Origin: Plantibacter elymi (nom. nud.)
GTDB lineage: Bacteria; Actinomycetota; Actinomycetes; Actinomycetales; Microbacteriaceae
Direction of reading: 5' to 3'
DNA: 64,000 bases
Assembly: GCF_900177795.1 (NCBI RefSeq)
Contig: NZ_FXWJ01000001.1
Span: forward strand, 868,001 to 932,000
The notes under the pieces are model-generated. The model saw only the letters and a program-made list of their open reading frames with translations, searched no databases and had not been told where the DNA came from. This document shows positions 33,091 to 41,232 of this stretch, piece after piece. The position numbers were made by a program, and so were the translations under genes. How positions within the stretch are numbered: position 1 is the stretch's first letter; the number at the start of each line of letters is the position of its first letter.

Positions 33091-33702
33091 ATGTCGAACC
33101 CCACCGTCCCTCCATCCACGTCGGTGACGTCTGCGACCTCGACGGTCCAGGGAGCGCTCACCGCGATCGACGCCGAGCTGCATCGCACCGTGTCGAGCCT
33201 GCTGGGGGCCGATCCGGCCCCATTCGCCGGCGCATTCGACCGCCTGCGAACGGCGGACCGCGTGTTCGTGTCCGGTGCCGGTCGTTCCGGTCTCGCGCTC
33301 CGCATGACCGCCATGCGACTCATGCACCTCGGGCTCACCGTGCACGTCGTCGGCGAGACGACGACGCCCGCCATCAGCTCGGGTGACGTCCTGCTCGTCG
33401 CCAGCGGCTCCGGTACGACGACGGGTGTGGTCCGTGCCGCGGACACGGCCGTCTCCGTCGGGGCCGAGGTGGTCGCCATCACGACCGACCCCGCATCCCC
33501 GCTCGCAGAACTGGCCGCCGAGACGATCGTCGTCCCCGCCGCGCAGAAGACCGACCACGGCGGCACGCGTTCCGTGCAGTACTCGGGGAGCCTCTTCGAG
33601 CAGGCGGTCATGCTGCTCGGCGATGCGTTCTTCCATGCGCTCTGGCAGTCCGACGGCGTCAGCGCCGAGGAGCTGTGGCCGCGCCACGCGAACCTCGAGT
33701 AG
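33091..33702 (+). CDS. hxlB: 6-phospho-3-hexuloisomerase
   Basis: 203-residue SIS-domain isomerase converting hexulose 6-phosphate to fructose 6-phosphate, second step of the ribulose monophosphate pathway. Visible motifs are DRVFVSGAGRSGLALRMTAMRLMHLG, LLVASGSGTTTGVV and QKTDHGGTRSVQYSGSLFEQA. Residues 1-30 are Ser/Thr-rich. SD GGAGGG directly precedes the ATG at 33091. It is followed 69 bp later by hxlA. Confidence 0.92.
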   Translation: MSNPTVPPSTSVTSATSTVQGALTAIDAELHRTVSSLLGADPAPFAGAFDRLRTADRVFVSGAGRSGLALRMTAMRLMHLGLTVHVVGETTTPAISSGDVLLVASGSGTTTGVVRAADTAVSVGAEVVAITTDPASPLAELAAETIVVPAAQKTDHGGTRSVQYSGSLFEQAVMLLGDAFFHALWQSDGVSAEELWPRHANLE

Positions 33703-33771
33703 TCGCCCGCTTCCTTCCCACGCGCCCGGCGGACGTCGGACGCATCCCATCACGACAGAAAGCAGCACCAC

Positions 33772-34398
33772 ATGAAGCTCCAAGTAGCCATGGACGTCCT
33801 CACCACCGAGGCAGCCCTCGAACTCGCCGGGAAGGTCGCGCCCTACGTCGACATCCTCGAGCTCGGCACACCCCTCATCAAAAGCGAGGGCCTGCGTGCC
33901 GTCACCGCGATCAAGGACGCCCACCCCGACAAGATCGTGTTCGCCGACCTCAAGACCATGGACGCCGGCGAGCTCGAAGCCGACATCGCCTTCTCCGCCG
34001 GTGCGGACATCGTCACCGTCCTCGGGACCGCCGGTGACAGCACGATCGTCGGCGCCGTGAAGGCCGCGAAGGCGCACGGCAAGTCCGTCGTCGTCGACCT
34101 CATCGGGGTCGCCGACAAGGTGCAGCGCGCGAAGGAGGTCACCGCTCTCGGTGCCGCGTTCGTCGAAATGCACGCCGGTCTCGACGAGCAGGCGGAGGAG
34201 GGCTTCACCTTCCAGACGCTCCTGTCCGACGGTGAAGCGGCCGCCGTGCCGTTCTCGGTCGCCGGTGGCGTGAACGTGTCGACGATCGCGTCGGTGCAGC
34301 AGGCGGGCGCACAGGTCGCCGTCGCCGGCGGTGCGATCTACTCGGCCGACGACCCGGCGGCCTCCGCGGCAGCCCTCCGCGCGGCAATCGTCGCCTAA
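33772..34398 (+). CDS. hxlA: 3-hexulose-6-phosphate synthase
   Basis: 208-residue aldolase of the orotidine-phosphate-decarboxylase superfamily that adds formaldehyde to ribulose 5-phosphate. The family's D-x-K-x-x-D motif is D59-L-K61-T-M-D64 (FADLKTMDAGELEAD), followed by VTVLGTAGDSTI and VAGGVNVSTI. In heterotrophic actinobacteria hxlA-hxlB mainly detoxify formaldehyde, for example from demethylation of plant methoxy compounds. Same operon as hxlB. Confidence 0.94.
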   Translation: MKLQVAMDVLTTEAALELAGKVAPYVDILELGTPLIKSEGLRAVTAIKDAHPDKIVFADLKTMDAGELEADIAFSAGADIVTVLGTAGDSTIVGAVKAAKAHGKSVVVDLIGVADKVQRAKEVTALGAAFVEMHAGLDEQAEEGFTFQTLLSDGEAAAVPFSVAGGVNVSTIASVQQAGAQVAVAGGAIYSADDPAASAAALRAAIVA

Positions 34399-34430
34399 CC
34401 CGCCCGCCAACCCCGCACCCGTGGGGTTGG

Positions 34431-34537
34431 CCAGCGCGGTGCGCTGACGTGAGCGCGGTGCATCGGACGTGAGCGCGGGTCTCCAGAGACCCGCGCTCAC
34501 GTGTCCGGGGCGCGCCCGGGTCAGCGCACCGCGCTGG
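34431..34537. repeat. Compound inverted repeat, family C, copy 1
   Basis: Outer 17-bp arms CCAGCGCGGTGCGCTGA (34431-34447) and TCAGCGCACCGCGCTGG (34521-34537) are perfect inverse copies. Inside, ACGTGAGCGCGGGTCT (34468-34483) pairs with its complement at 34486-34501 around a tiny loop. It lies in the 269-bp gap after hxlA and could end transcription. Confidence 0.85.
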
Positions 34538-34667
34538 CGCAACGGGTGGGTCGGCTGGGTGAAGCCCGAACATCGGACGGGTTTCGGGCGTGACGCGGCA
34601 TACTGGGCGGATCACCACGCGACGCTCGTCGGATGAGCGCGCGGCCGAGTACCCGGAGGATCCGCCG

Positions 34668-36203
34668 ATGACGACCGATTCCAGCCCAGAGCAACCCATC
34701 GCACAGACGACCTCGGGAACGGTCCGCGGGACGCGCCGCGCCGATGGATCGGTCGCCTTCCTCGGCATCCCGTTCGCCGAGCCGCCGACCGGAGCGAGAC
34801 GGTTCCGGGCACCCGAGCCCAAGGCGCCCTGGGACGGACTCCTCGACGCGACCGCCTACGGCGCGACACCGCAGCGGAAGGCCCTGGCCGAGATCACGAC
34901 GATCCCGGAACCGTCGATCCCCGGCGACTCGACGCTCAACGTCAACGTCTTCACGCCCGACCCGACGCCCGCCGCAGACAGTGCCGGTCTGCCCGTCCTC
35001 GTCTGGATCCACGGCGGCGGCTTCATCGCCGGGTCACCCGCGAGCCCCTGGTACGACGGCCGCGCCTTCAATCGCGACGGCGTCGTCACGGTCTCCGTCT
35101 CCTACCGCCTCGGCTTCGACGGCTTCGGCTGGCTGCCCGACGCCCCCGCCAACCGCGGCGTCCTCGACTGGATCCTCGCGCTCGAGTGGGTCCGCGACAA
35201 CATCGCGTCCTTCGGCGGCGACCCGCAGCGCGTGACGATCGCCGGCCAGTCCGCCGGCGGCGGGTCCGTCATGACCCTGCTCACGGTCCCGTCGGCGCAA
35301 CACCTGTTCCACCGGGCGATGTCCGTGTCCGGCGTCCCCGGCGACGTCCCGCTCCACGAGGCGCAGGCCCTGACTGCGCGACTCGCCGAGCATCTCGGGG
35401 TGCCCGCGACCCTGGCTGGTTTCGCGAGCGTCCCGGAGGCGACGCTGATCGAGGCCCAGCGCTTCGAACTCGTCCCCGGCGGCGCGACCGACCCGGAGTC
35501 CGTGCTCCGCGGGATGACGACGATGAACGGCCGCCTCGGCCTCGGCCCGGTCGTCGACGGCGAGTTGGTCGTCGACACCGTCGAAGCCGGCATGATCGCG
35601 GGACGAGGCGCGGACAAGCCGTTGCTCGTCAGTGCGACCCGAGAGGAGTTCGCCGGGTTCTTCACCGGTCGACTCGACGACTTCGACGCCGTGGCGCCGA
35701 CGCGTGCCCTGGAACTGATGGGCGTGCCGGAGCCGCTCGCCGAGGCGTACGTCGCGACCCAGCCCGGCGAACGCACGGGACTCGTCGCGGGGCGCTTCGT
35801 GAGCGACGTCATGTTCCGGGAGCGCGTCGTCCGCTGGCTGGCGCTGCGGGACGACGCCGAGACGTGGGTCTCCGACTTCGTGTGGCGCTCGGCGGTGAGC
35901 GGGATCGCGGAGCACTGCCTCGACGTCCCGTTCATCTTCGATGTGCTCGACGACCCGGACGTCACCCGGGTGGCGGGCCCGCACGCGCCGCAGCAACTCG
36001 CGGATCGGATCCATGACGCGGTCGTGGCGTTCGTCCGAGACGGGTCGCCGGGCTGGTCGCGGTCCGACCGCGACGCCTCCGGGATCGAGGTGTTCGACGC
36101 GGCCGGAGCGCCGCCGGTCGAGCCCTTCGCGAGTGCACGCGTGCTCGTAGCGGCGAAGCGACTCGCGGAAGCGGCGTCGACGACGGCCTCGACACCGGTC
36201 TGA
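34668..36203 (+). CDS. Type B carboxylesterase
   Basis: 511-residue alpha/beta-hydrolase of the carboxylesterase/cholinesterase family. The oxyanion hole is WIHGGGFIAGS, the nucleophile elbow is GQSAGGGS (Ser at about residue 198), and an acidic residue and His come later (VSATREEFAGFF, region near VAGPHAPQQLAD). N-terminal TTSGTVRGTRRADGSVAFLGIPFAEPP is the family signature. There is no signal peptide. The ATG at 34668 is preceded by GGAGGA. Physiological ester unknown. Confidence 0.9.
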   Translation: MTTDSSPEQPIAQTTSGTVRGTRRADGSVAFLGIPFAEPPTGARRFRAPEPKAPWDGLLDATAYGATPQRKALAEITTIPEPSIPGDSTLNVNVFTPDPTPAADSAGLPVLVWIHGGGFIAGSPASPWYDGRAFNRDGVVTVSVSYRLGFDGFGWLPDAPANRGVLDWILALEWVRDNIASFGGDPQRVTIAGQSAGGGSVMTLLTVPSAQHLFHRAMSVSGVPGDVPLHEAQALTARLAEHLGVPATLAGFASVPEATLIEAQRFELVPGGATDPESVLRGMTTMNGRLGLGPVVDGELVVDTVEAGMIAGRGADKPLLVSATREEFAGFFTGRLDDFDAVAPTRALELMGVPEPLAEAYVATQPGERTGLVAGRFVSDVMFRERVVRWLALRDDAETWVSDFVWRSAVSGIAEHCLDVPFIFDVLDDPDVTRVAGPHAPQQLADRIHDAVVAFVRDGSPGWSRSDRDASGIEVFDAAGAPPVEPFASARVLVAAKRLAEAASTTASTPV

Positions 36204-36302
36204 CGGGCCCGGGCACTCGGCTCGTAGGACGAACCGGGTCGTTCTGCCAGGGGGTGTGGCTGTGAGGCGTCCCGCGTTACCGTCGGGACACGAGGAAAGG
36301 AA

Positions 36303-36485
36303 ATGAGCATGAGCGACCCACGAGACGAGATTGACGACCCGATCGGCGACGCGCAGGAGGCGATCTCCCGAGCGCTGCCCGACAACGCTCCCGAGAGCGA
36401 CGATCCGATGGCGGCGCCGACGGTCGACGACCCGGGCTCCGAGCCAGGTGACGGCGACCCCGCCGACCAGCCGGGCCTCCTCTAG
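36303..36485 (+). CDS. Small acidic, probably disordered protein
   Basis: 60 residues, rich in Asp, Glu, Pro and Gly, with few hydrophobics (MSMSDPRDEIDDPIGDAQEA start). A good SD (AGGAAAGGAA) stands upstream, and codon use is like the neighbours, supporting translation. A second in-frame ATG lies 6 nt later. No family recognised. Confidence 0.6.
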   Translation: MSMSDPRDEIDDPIGDAQEAISRALPDNAPESDDPMAAPTVDDPGSEPGDGDPADQPGLL

Positions 36486-36836
36486 CGCAGCTCGCCGGGG
36501 CGACCCGCAGCTCGGGAATCCCTGGTCAGCGCGGTGCTGCCGCCCGAGGTGTGCTGAACCGGCGCCAGCGCGGTGCGCTGGTCCGAGCCCCTGGGATCAG
36601 GCCTGACTGCGGCGCACGCGCGTGAGCGCGACCCTCTGGAGACCCGCGCTCACGCGTGTGGCCCGCGCTCGCGTCAGCGCACCGCGCTGGCGCAAGCCGA
36701 AACGCAGGAGGGCGGAGGTGTGCAACGCGGGGGCGCTCCGCGCGCGTAGCGGAACGACTTCGAGCGATGTCAACCCCCGGGACGGAATGGTCGGGCCCCC
36801 ATACGGTGGACGGAGTTCTGCGAAAGGAGCTTCACC
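36486..36836. other. 351-bp intergenic stretch dominated by a compound repeat
   Basis: It holds a partial copy of the family C arm (TCAGCGCGGTGCTG near 36526), the full family C copy 2 (36565-36690) and about 145 bp of leader before the next small gene. No other coding frame looks real. Confidence 0.6.
36565..36690. repeat. Compound inverted repeat, family C, copy 2
   Basis: Arm CCAGCGCGGTGCGCTGG (36565-36581) and inverse arm TCAGCGCACCGCGCTGG (36674-36690) enclose a hairpin with GTGAGCGCG ... CGCGCTCAC arms, the same architecture as copy 1 2.1 kb upstream. It lies downstream of a plus-strand gene, like copy 1. Confidence 0.85.
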
Positions 36837-37001
36837 ATGAACATCCTGCTCATCATCGTCATCGTCGTTGCCATCGTTCTCGCCATCACCGGTGGGTTCG
36901 TCCAGTCCCTCAACTTCCTGCTGTGGGTCGGCCTCGTGCTGCTCGCGATCGCGATCATCGCGTTCTTGATCAGGACGATCACGGGTCGCAAGGCCCTCTA
37001 A
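36837..37001 (+). CDS. 54-residue two-helix membrane protein
   Basis: Translated directly: ATG at 36837 after AAAGGAG, stop TAA at 36999-37001. Helix 1 (NILLIIVIVVAIVLAITGGF) and helix 2 (FLLWVGLVLLAIAIIAFLI) are joined by a short loop, with a basic tail RTITGRKAL. The layout matches tiny membrane proteins common in Microbacteriaceae with no known role. A hairpin terminator follows 16 bp later, so it is a single-gene unit. Confidence 0.8.
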   Translation: MNILLIIVIVVAIVLAITGGFVQSLNFLLWVGLVLLAIAIIAFLIRTITGRKAL

Positions 37002-37017
37002 CTCGAATTCGAGTTCA

Positions 37018-37053
37018 CGAAGCGGTCGGTCCCTCCGGGGGTCGGCCGCTTCG
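37018..37053 (+). terminator. Hairpin terminator after the 54-residue membrane protein
   Basis: CGAAGCGG ... CCGCTTCG arms with further pairing inside (GTCGG/CCGGGGG region), 16 bp after the stop codon. Short loop and no strong T-tract, typical of high-GC genomes. Confidence 0.65.
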
Positions 37054-37091
37054 CTGTGTCCGGGGTGGTGCGTCCGGGAACGATCCGAGTC

Positions 37092-37841
37092 CTACCGCAG
37101 CGACGGGTCGACGCTCGTCCGCCGGAGCACCGCGTCGGCGAAGGCCCCGAACAACCGCTCGCCGGCCTCCCGCATCGGCCCCGCCGCCGCGGCGACCTCG
37201 GCTCGCAGGCGGTCGGCGGCCTCCTCGGCGGTCCCCGTCACGAACGGCAGGTCGCGGAGCATGACCGGCTCCGCGAGCCACTGATCGAGCATCGGCGGGT
37301 CGACCTCGAGGTGGAACTGCGTCGCGAAGACCCGGTCCTCGATCCGGAACGCCTGGTTCGGCGTCGACGGCGTCGACGCGAGGACCGTCGCTCCATAGGG
37401 AGCCTCGACGACGTCGCCGTGCCAGTGCAGCACCGGCAGGCGCTCGCCACGCATGCCGAGCTCGCTCTCGGTCAGGAGCTCGACGTCACCGACACCCACT
37501 TCATGCGCGGCCGCCGAGTGGAGCGTGGCTCCGAGGGCCGTCGCGATGAGCTGATGCCCGAGACAGACCCCGAACACCGGGATGCCGAGCACCGCCGCAT
37601 CGCGCACCAGCTGCGCTTCGAGACCGAGACCCGGGTGCTCCTCCACGTCGAGCGCGCCCATCGGGCCGCCGAGGAGGACGAGCCCGTCGAACCCGGTGAT
37701 CTCGCGCGCCGGCGGCAGCTCACGGCGCTCGACGATGGTGTCGAGCGTCCAGTCGATCCCCGACGCCGTCAGCACCTCGCCGAGCACCGCCGGTCGCTCC
37801 CAAGGGACGTGCTGCAGGACGAGGACGTGCGGTCTGGTCAT
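37092..37841 (-). CDS. Class I glutamine amidotransferase (GMP-synthase-like)
   Basis: 249 residues with the triad of class I amidotransferases: Cys93 in [10 protein letters not shown], His177 and Glu179 in ATQFHLEVD. It is a stand-alone GATase domain, like proteins annotated as gamma-glutamyl-transfer or GMP-synthase-like; partner and substrate unknown. Divergent from dcd. Confidence 0.88.
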   Translation of the reverse strand: MTRPHVLVLQHVPWERPAVLGEVLTASGIDWTLDTIVERRELPPAREITGFDGLVLLGGPMGALDVEEHPGLGLEAQLVRDAAVLGIPVFGVCLGHQLIATALGATLHSAAAHEVGVGDVELLTESELGMRGERLPVLHWHGDVVEAPYGATVLASTPSTPNQAFRIEDRVFATQFHLEVDPPMLDQWLAEPVMLRDLPFVTGTAEEAADRLRAEVAAAAGPMREAGERLFGAFADAVLRRTSVDPSLR

Positions 37842-37966
37842 CGGAGGCCTCCAGGTCGCTGGGGCGGCGCGACCGGTCTCCGCCGGGTCGCGGAGGTCCG
37901 CGCCGTGCGAGCATCGTAGCGAATCCGGGCGTCGTCACCGGCCCGAGGCTTCGGGCTCCCGGCCGA

Positions 37967-37972
37967 TACACT
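37967..37972 (+). promoter_or_regulatory. -10 element of a probable leaderless dcd transcript
   Basis: TACACT stands 6 nt before the GTG at 37979, with no ribosome binding site. Confidence 0.5.
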
Positions 37973-37978
37973 GTCACC

Positions 37979-38569
37979 GTGCTGCTCTCGGACCGTGACA
38001 TCAAAGCCGAACTCGACGCCTCTCGCATCGCGCTCGACCCCTACTCGCCGGAGATGATCCAGCCGTCGTCCATCGACGTGCGCCTCGATCGCTTCTTCCG
38101 CCTCTTCGACAACCACAAGTACCCCTTCATCGATCCCGCGGAGGATCAGCCGGAGTTGACGCGCCTCATCGAGACGCTGCCGAACGAGCCGTTCATCCTG
38201 CACCCCGGCGAGTTCGTCCTGGGGTCCACCTACGAGCGGGTCTCCCTTCCGGACGACGTCGCAGCGCGTCTCGAGGGCAAGAGCTCGCTCGGTCGTCTCG
38301 GGCTCCTCACGCACTCCACCGCCGGCTTCATCGACCCGGGCTTCACCGGCCACGTCACCCTCGAGCTCAGCAACGTCGCGACGCTGCCGATCAAGCTCTG
38401 GCCGGGGATGAAGATCGGTCAGATGTGCTTCTTCCGGCTCACGTCACCGGCCGAGCGCCCGTACGGGTCGAGCGAGTACAGTTCCAGGTATCAGGGACAG
38501 CGCGGACCCACCGCCTCCCGTTCCTTCCAGAACTTCCACCGGACCGACGTCGGCGAGACGCAACGCTGA
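37979..38569 (+). CDS. dcd: dCTP deaminase, possibly dUMP-forming
   Basis: 196 residues. Active-site segments are KSSLGRLGL (Ser102/Ser103, Arg106) and GHVTLELSN (Glu129), and the C-terminal lid contains [20 protein letters not shown]. The [12 protein letters not shown] segment resembles bifunctional actinobacterial enzymes (e.g. M. tuberculosis) that make dUMP directly rather than dUTP. It starts with GTG, probably leaderless. Normal length, housekeeping gene for dTTP synthesis. Confidence 0.93.
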   Translation: MLLSDRDIKAELDASRIALDPYSPEMIQPSSIDVRLDRFFRLFDNHKYPFIDPAEDQPELTRLIETLPNEPFILHPGEFVLGSTYERVSLPDDVAARLEGKSSLGRLGLLTHSTAGFIDPGFTGHVTLELSNVATLPIKLWPGMKIGQMCFFRLTSPAERPYGSSEYSSRYQGQRGPTASRSFQNFHRTDVGETQR

Positions 38570-38632
38570 CGCAGGACTGAGGCGGGCGTCCCGACGACGG
38601 GCGAGCAGGTGGACCAGCAGAAAGGCCCCGCC

Positions 38633-39160
38633 ATGAGCACGTCAGAGCGACCCGACTTCGCCCGCGCGATCACCGCCGACGGGCCGACGCCGCTCTACCC
38701 GCGTCGCATGGTCCGGTTCGGCCAGTTCGTCGGGTCCTGGGACGTCCACTCGAAGCGCCTCGACGACGAGAGCGGCGAGTGGGTCGAGTCCGACTTCCGG
38801 TGGATCGTGTCGTACATCCTCGAGGGGCGTGCCGTGCAGGACGTCCAGCTCGTCGCGAACGACGCGGAGCCGTCGGGCTGGGAGACGGTCAGCACGGCTC
38901 TCCGTGTCTACGACCGGTTGATGGGCGCCTGGCGCGTGAACTACGTCGAGCCACGGCGCGGGGAGTTCTGTCAGCTCGTCGCGACGCCGCACCGCGCCGA
39001 CGGCATCCGCCAGGACGGCACGCGGAACGACGACAAGCTCATCCGGTGGAACTTCAGCGGCATCACCGAGGACTCGTACACCTGGGAGAGCTGGGTGTCC
39101 GACGACGAGGGCGTGACCTGGTGGCTGCAGGAGCACAACGAGGGTCGCCGCATCGCCTGA
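38633..39160 (+). CDS. Conserved protein, DUF1579/calycin-like
   Basis: 175 residues, all-beta pattern with many aromatics (RFGQFVGSWDVHSKRLDDESGEW, DFRWIVSYILEGRAVQDVQL, WRVNYVEPRRGEFCQLV, WNFSGITEDSYTWESW). This resembles small lipocalin-like proteins annotated in DUF1579-type families, with no catalytic residues evident. SD AGAAAGG precedes the ATG. No functional neighbour. Confidence 0.72.
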   Translation: MSTSERPDFARAITADGPTPLYPRRMVRFGQFVGSWDVHSKRLDDESGEWVESDFRWIVSYILEGRAVQDVQLVANDAEPSGWETVSTALRVYDRLMGAWRVNYVEPRRGEFCQLVATPHRADGIRQDGTRNDDKLIRWNFSGITEDSYTWESWVSDDEGVTWWLQEHNEGRRIA

Positions 39161-39176
39161 ACCGGTGCTGCCCGGG

Positions 39177-39201
39177 CACGTGCCCGTGCTCGGGGCACGT
39201 G
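39177..39201. terminator. Hairpin between convergent genes
   Basis: CACGTGCCCG / CGGGGCACGTG arms around TGCT, located 16 bp after the plus-strand stop and 53 bp before the end of the minus-strand marR gene. Probably a bidirectional terminator. Confidence 0.65.
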
Positions 39202-39253
39202 GAACAGGGCGTGCCGCCGGAGCGGAGACGTGCCGCGAGCGTCGACGCGACAC

Positions 39254-39739
39254 TCAGGTGTCGGTGCGAGCCAGGCGCTCCAGGAAGGCCGCCAGCTGCT
39301 CGCGCTCGGCGGGGGAGAAGCCGTCGAGGACACGCTCTTCGGCGGTGAGGTGATCGGGTAGGGCTGCTTCGACGAGGCGCTTGCCGGCCGGGGCGAGGGC
39401 GACGACCGTGCCGCGCCCGTCCTGCTCACTCGGACGGCGCGTCACGAGACCGCGCTCGACGAGCTTGTTCACCCGCTGGGCGATCGCGCTCGACGTCACC
39501 ATCGACCAGTGGGCGAGGTCCTTCGGGGCGAGCTCGTGCGGTGAGCCGGCGCGGAGCAGGGTGGCGAGCACATCGAACGAGGCGCTGTCGAGACCGTGCT
39601 CGGCGAAGGTCGAGGACAGGCGTGCGTCGACCGCCGTCGCCGCTCGCGACAGTCGTCCGATGACGGCCATGGGCGAGACGTCGAGGTCGGGTCGCTCGGT
39701 CCGCCACTGGCTCAGGATGTCGTCGACGCGCGTGCTCAT
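39254..39739 (-). CDS. MarR-family regulator of the EamA exporter
   Basis: 161 residues with a typical MarR winged helix (LAPKDLAHWSMVTSSAIAQRVNKLVERGLVTRRPSEQDGRGTVVALAPAG). Divergent from an EamA transporter. Two 12-bp boxes of form CTNAGTGCTNAG lie in the 45-bp gap, so it probably represses the transporter and itself. Ligand unknown. Confidence 0.88.
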   Translation of the reverse strand: MSTRVDDILSQWRTERPDLDVSPMAVIGRLSRAATAVDARLSSTFAEHGLDSASFDVLATLLRAGSPHELAPKDLAHWSMVTSSAIAQRVNKLVERGLVTRRPSEQDGRGTVVALAPAGKRLVEAALPDHLTAEERVLDGFSPAEREQLAAFLERLARTDT

Positions 39740-39759
39740 CCAGCCAGCCTAGCGATTCG

Positions 39760-39792
39760 CTTAGTGCTGAGCTATTATTGCTCAGTGCTTAG
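39760..39792. promoter_or_regulatory. Twin MarR boxes CTTAGTGCTGAG and CTCAGTGCTTAG
   Basis: Box 1 is 39760-39771 and box 2 is 39781-39792, starts exactly 21 bp (two helical turns) apart. Box 2 overlaps the GTG start of the transporter at 39785. The -10 TATTAT (39773-39778) lies between the boxes, so binding would block the promoter. Confidence 0.72.
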
Positions 39793-40735
39793 CAATCAAC
39801 TCCGCGTCGCCGCCGTCACCGCCATCGCCCCGATCAGCTGGGGGACGACCTACCTCGTCACGAGCGAACTGCTCCCGCCGGGACGACCGCTGCTGGCAGC
39901 CGTGCTCCGAGCGCTGCCGGCCGGCCTCCTGCTCCTCGCGATCACCCGGACCCTGCCGGTCGGTGGCTGGTGGTGGCGGTCGCTCGTGCTCGGCACCCTC
40001 AACATCGGCGCCTTCTTCGCGTTCCTCTTCCTCGCCGCCTACCGGCTGCCCGGCGGGGTCGCCGCGACCATGGGGGCGATCGGGCCGGTACTCGTCGCCG
40101 TGCTCGCGAGCCTGCTGGTGGGGGAGGCGTTGACCGTGCGCCGCGTCGTCGCCGGGTTCGCCGGGGTGCTGGGTGTCGCCCTCATCGTGCTGCAGGCCGA
40201 CGCGCGTCTCGACGCGGTCGGCGTCGTCGCCGCACTCGCCGGGGCGGTCTCGATGTCGCTCGGATCAGTGCTGAGCAAGCGGTGGGGGAGGCCGCAGGTC
40301 GGCCGCCGGATCGGCGCCCGCCGGCGCACGAGCCCGGACCTTGACCCGAACGCCGGCAGCGGCGCACCGGTCTCCGGCCTCGCGCTGACCGCCTGGCAGC
40401 TCGTGGCCGGCGGTCTCGTCCTCGTGCCGGTGCTGCTCCTCGTCGAGGGACTTCCGTCGGACGCCCCGGACGCGGCGGCGATCGGCGGGTACGCCTACCT
40501 CTCCCTCGTCGGCACGGCCCTCGCGTACGCTCTGTGGTTCCGAGGCATCGCCGCGCTCCCCGTCGGGTCGGTGTCGTTCCTCGGCCTGCTCAGTCCCGTC
40601 GTCGCCGTGTTGGCAGGCCTCGTGGTCCTCGGCGAGGCGCTGAGCCTCGGACAGCTCCTCGGGATCGCGGTCGTCGCCGGCTCCCTCATCCTGGTCTTCA
40701 CTGCGAGACGGCCCCGGGCCATACTGAGCGCATGA
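39785..40735 (+). CDS. EamA/DMT-family transporter
   Basis: 316 residues with ten predicted helices in two EamA halves (ISWGTTYLVTSELLPPGRPLLAAVLRALPAGLLLLA; ALTAWQLVAGGLVLVPVLLLVEG). A basic loop between the halves (GRRIGARRRTSPD) is longer than usual. Drug/metabolite exporters of this family move amino acids or small toxic compounds. The GTG at 39785 sits 6 nt after TATTAT, suggesting leaderless translation. Its stop overlaps the next gene (ATGA). Confidence 0.87.
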   Translation: MLSNQLRVAAVTAIAPISWGTTYLVTSELLPPGRPLLAAVLRALPAGLLLLAITRTLPVGGWWWRSLVLGTLNIGAFFAFLFLAAYRLPGGVAATMGAIGPVLVAVLASLLVGEALTVRRVVAGFAGVLGVALIVLQADARLDAVGVVAALAGAVSMSLGSVLSKRWGRPQVGRRIGARRRTSPDLDPNAGSGAPVSGLALTAWQLVAGGLVLVPVLLLVEGLPSDAPDAAAIGGYAYLSLVGTALAYALWFRGIAALPVGSVSFLGLLSPVVAVLAGLVVLGEALSLGQLLGIAVVAGSLILVFTARRPRAILSA

Positions 40736-41169
40736 GATTCCGCACCGTCATCGAACTCCAGGGCAACAACACCGGCATCCTCGTCCCCGACGCCGTCGTC
40801 GAGGGCCTGGATCGCGGCAAGCGCGTGCCCGTCGTCGTCACCGTCGGTGCGACCACCTACCGCAGCACCATCACCCCGATGGGCGGCCGGTACCTGATCG
40901 CCCTGAGCGCCGCCAACCGCGCCGCCGCCGGGGTCGCGGGAGGCGACGAGGTCGAGGTGGACCTCGAGGTCGACGACGCACCGCGCGTGTTCCCGTTGCC
41001 GCCCGAGCTCGAGACGGCGCTCGCGGGAGACGAGCAAGCGCTCGCCGCCTACGGAGCCCTGTCGTTCAGCCGACAACGCGCGCTGGCCGAGCCGGTCGCA
41101 CTGGCGAAGACGGACGCGACGCGCGACAAGCGGATCGCCGCGGCCCTCGAGGCGCTTCGCGGCGCCTGA
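40732..41169 (+). CDS. DUF1905 and YdeI/OmpD-associated protein
   Basis: 145 residues. The N-terminal DUF1905 beta-barrel (FRTVIELQGNNTGILVPDAVVEGL, VPVVVTVGATTYRSTITPMGGRYLIALSAANR) is followed by the bacteriocin-protection/YdeI-type helical tail (PPELETALAGDEQALAAYGALSFSRQRAL). Function unproven. The start overlaps the transporter stop, yet CATACT also lies 6 nt upstream, so both coupling and a separate leaderless message are possible. Confidence 0.85.
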   Translation: MRFRTVIELQGNNTGILVPDAVVEGLDRGKRVPVVVTVGATTYRSTITPMGGRYLIALSAANRAAAGVAGGDEVEVDLEVDDAPRVFPLPPELETALAGDEQALAAYGALSFSRQRALAEPVALAKTDATRDKRIAAALEALRGA

Positions 41170-41174
41170 CCTCG

Positions 41175-41232
41175 CTCAGTCGCTGAATCTGTTCGGAAAC
41201 CGGCTCGATCCGCGCAGATCCGGGCGACTCAG
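41175..41232. repeat. Palindromic repeat family A, copy 6 (left arm degraded)
   Basis: The right arm CGCGCAGATCCGGGCGACTCAG matches the family; the left arm (CTCAGTCGCTGAATCTG) has mutated. It lies between convergent genes, and the idi stop codon (minus, 41229-41231) is in the right arm. Confidence 0.78.

Noticed and set aside
36622-37264. Overlapping Arg/Pro-rich plus-strand frames in the repeat region
   Set aside because: They run through the family C repeat and the hairpin, with no domain or start signal; the 54-residue membrane protein is the real gene there.
9692-41232. Family A palindromes as a CRISPR array
   Set aside because: Copies are kilobases apart, palindromic throughout and have no spacers or cas genes.
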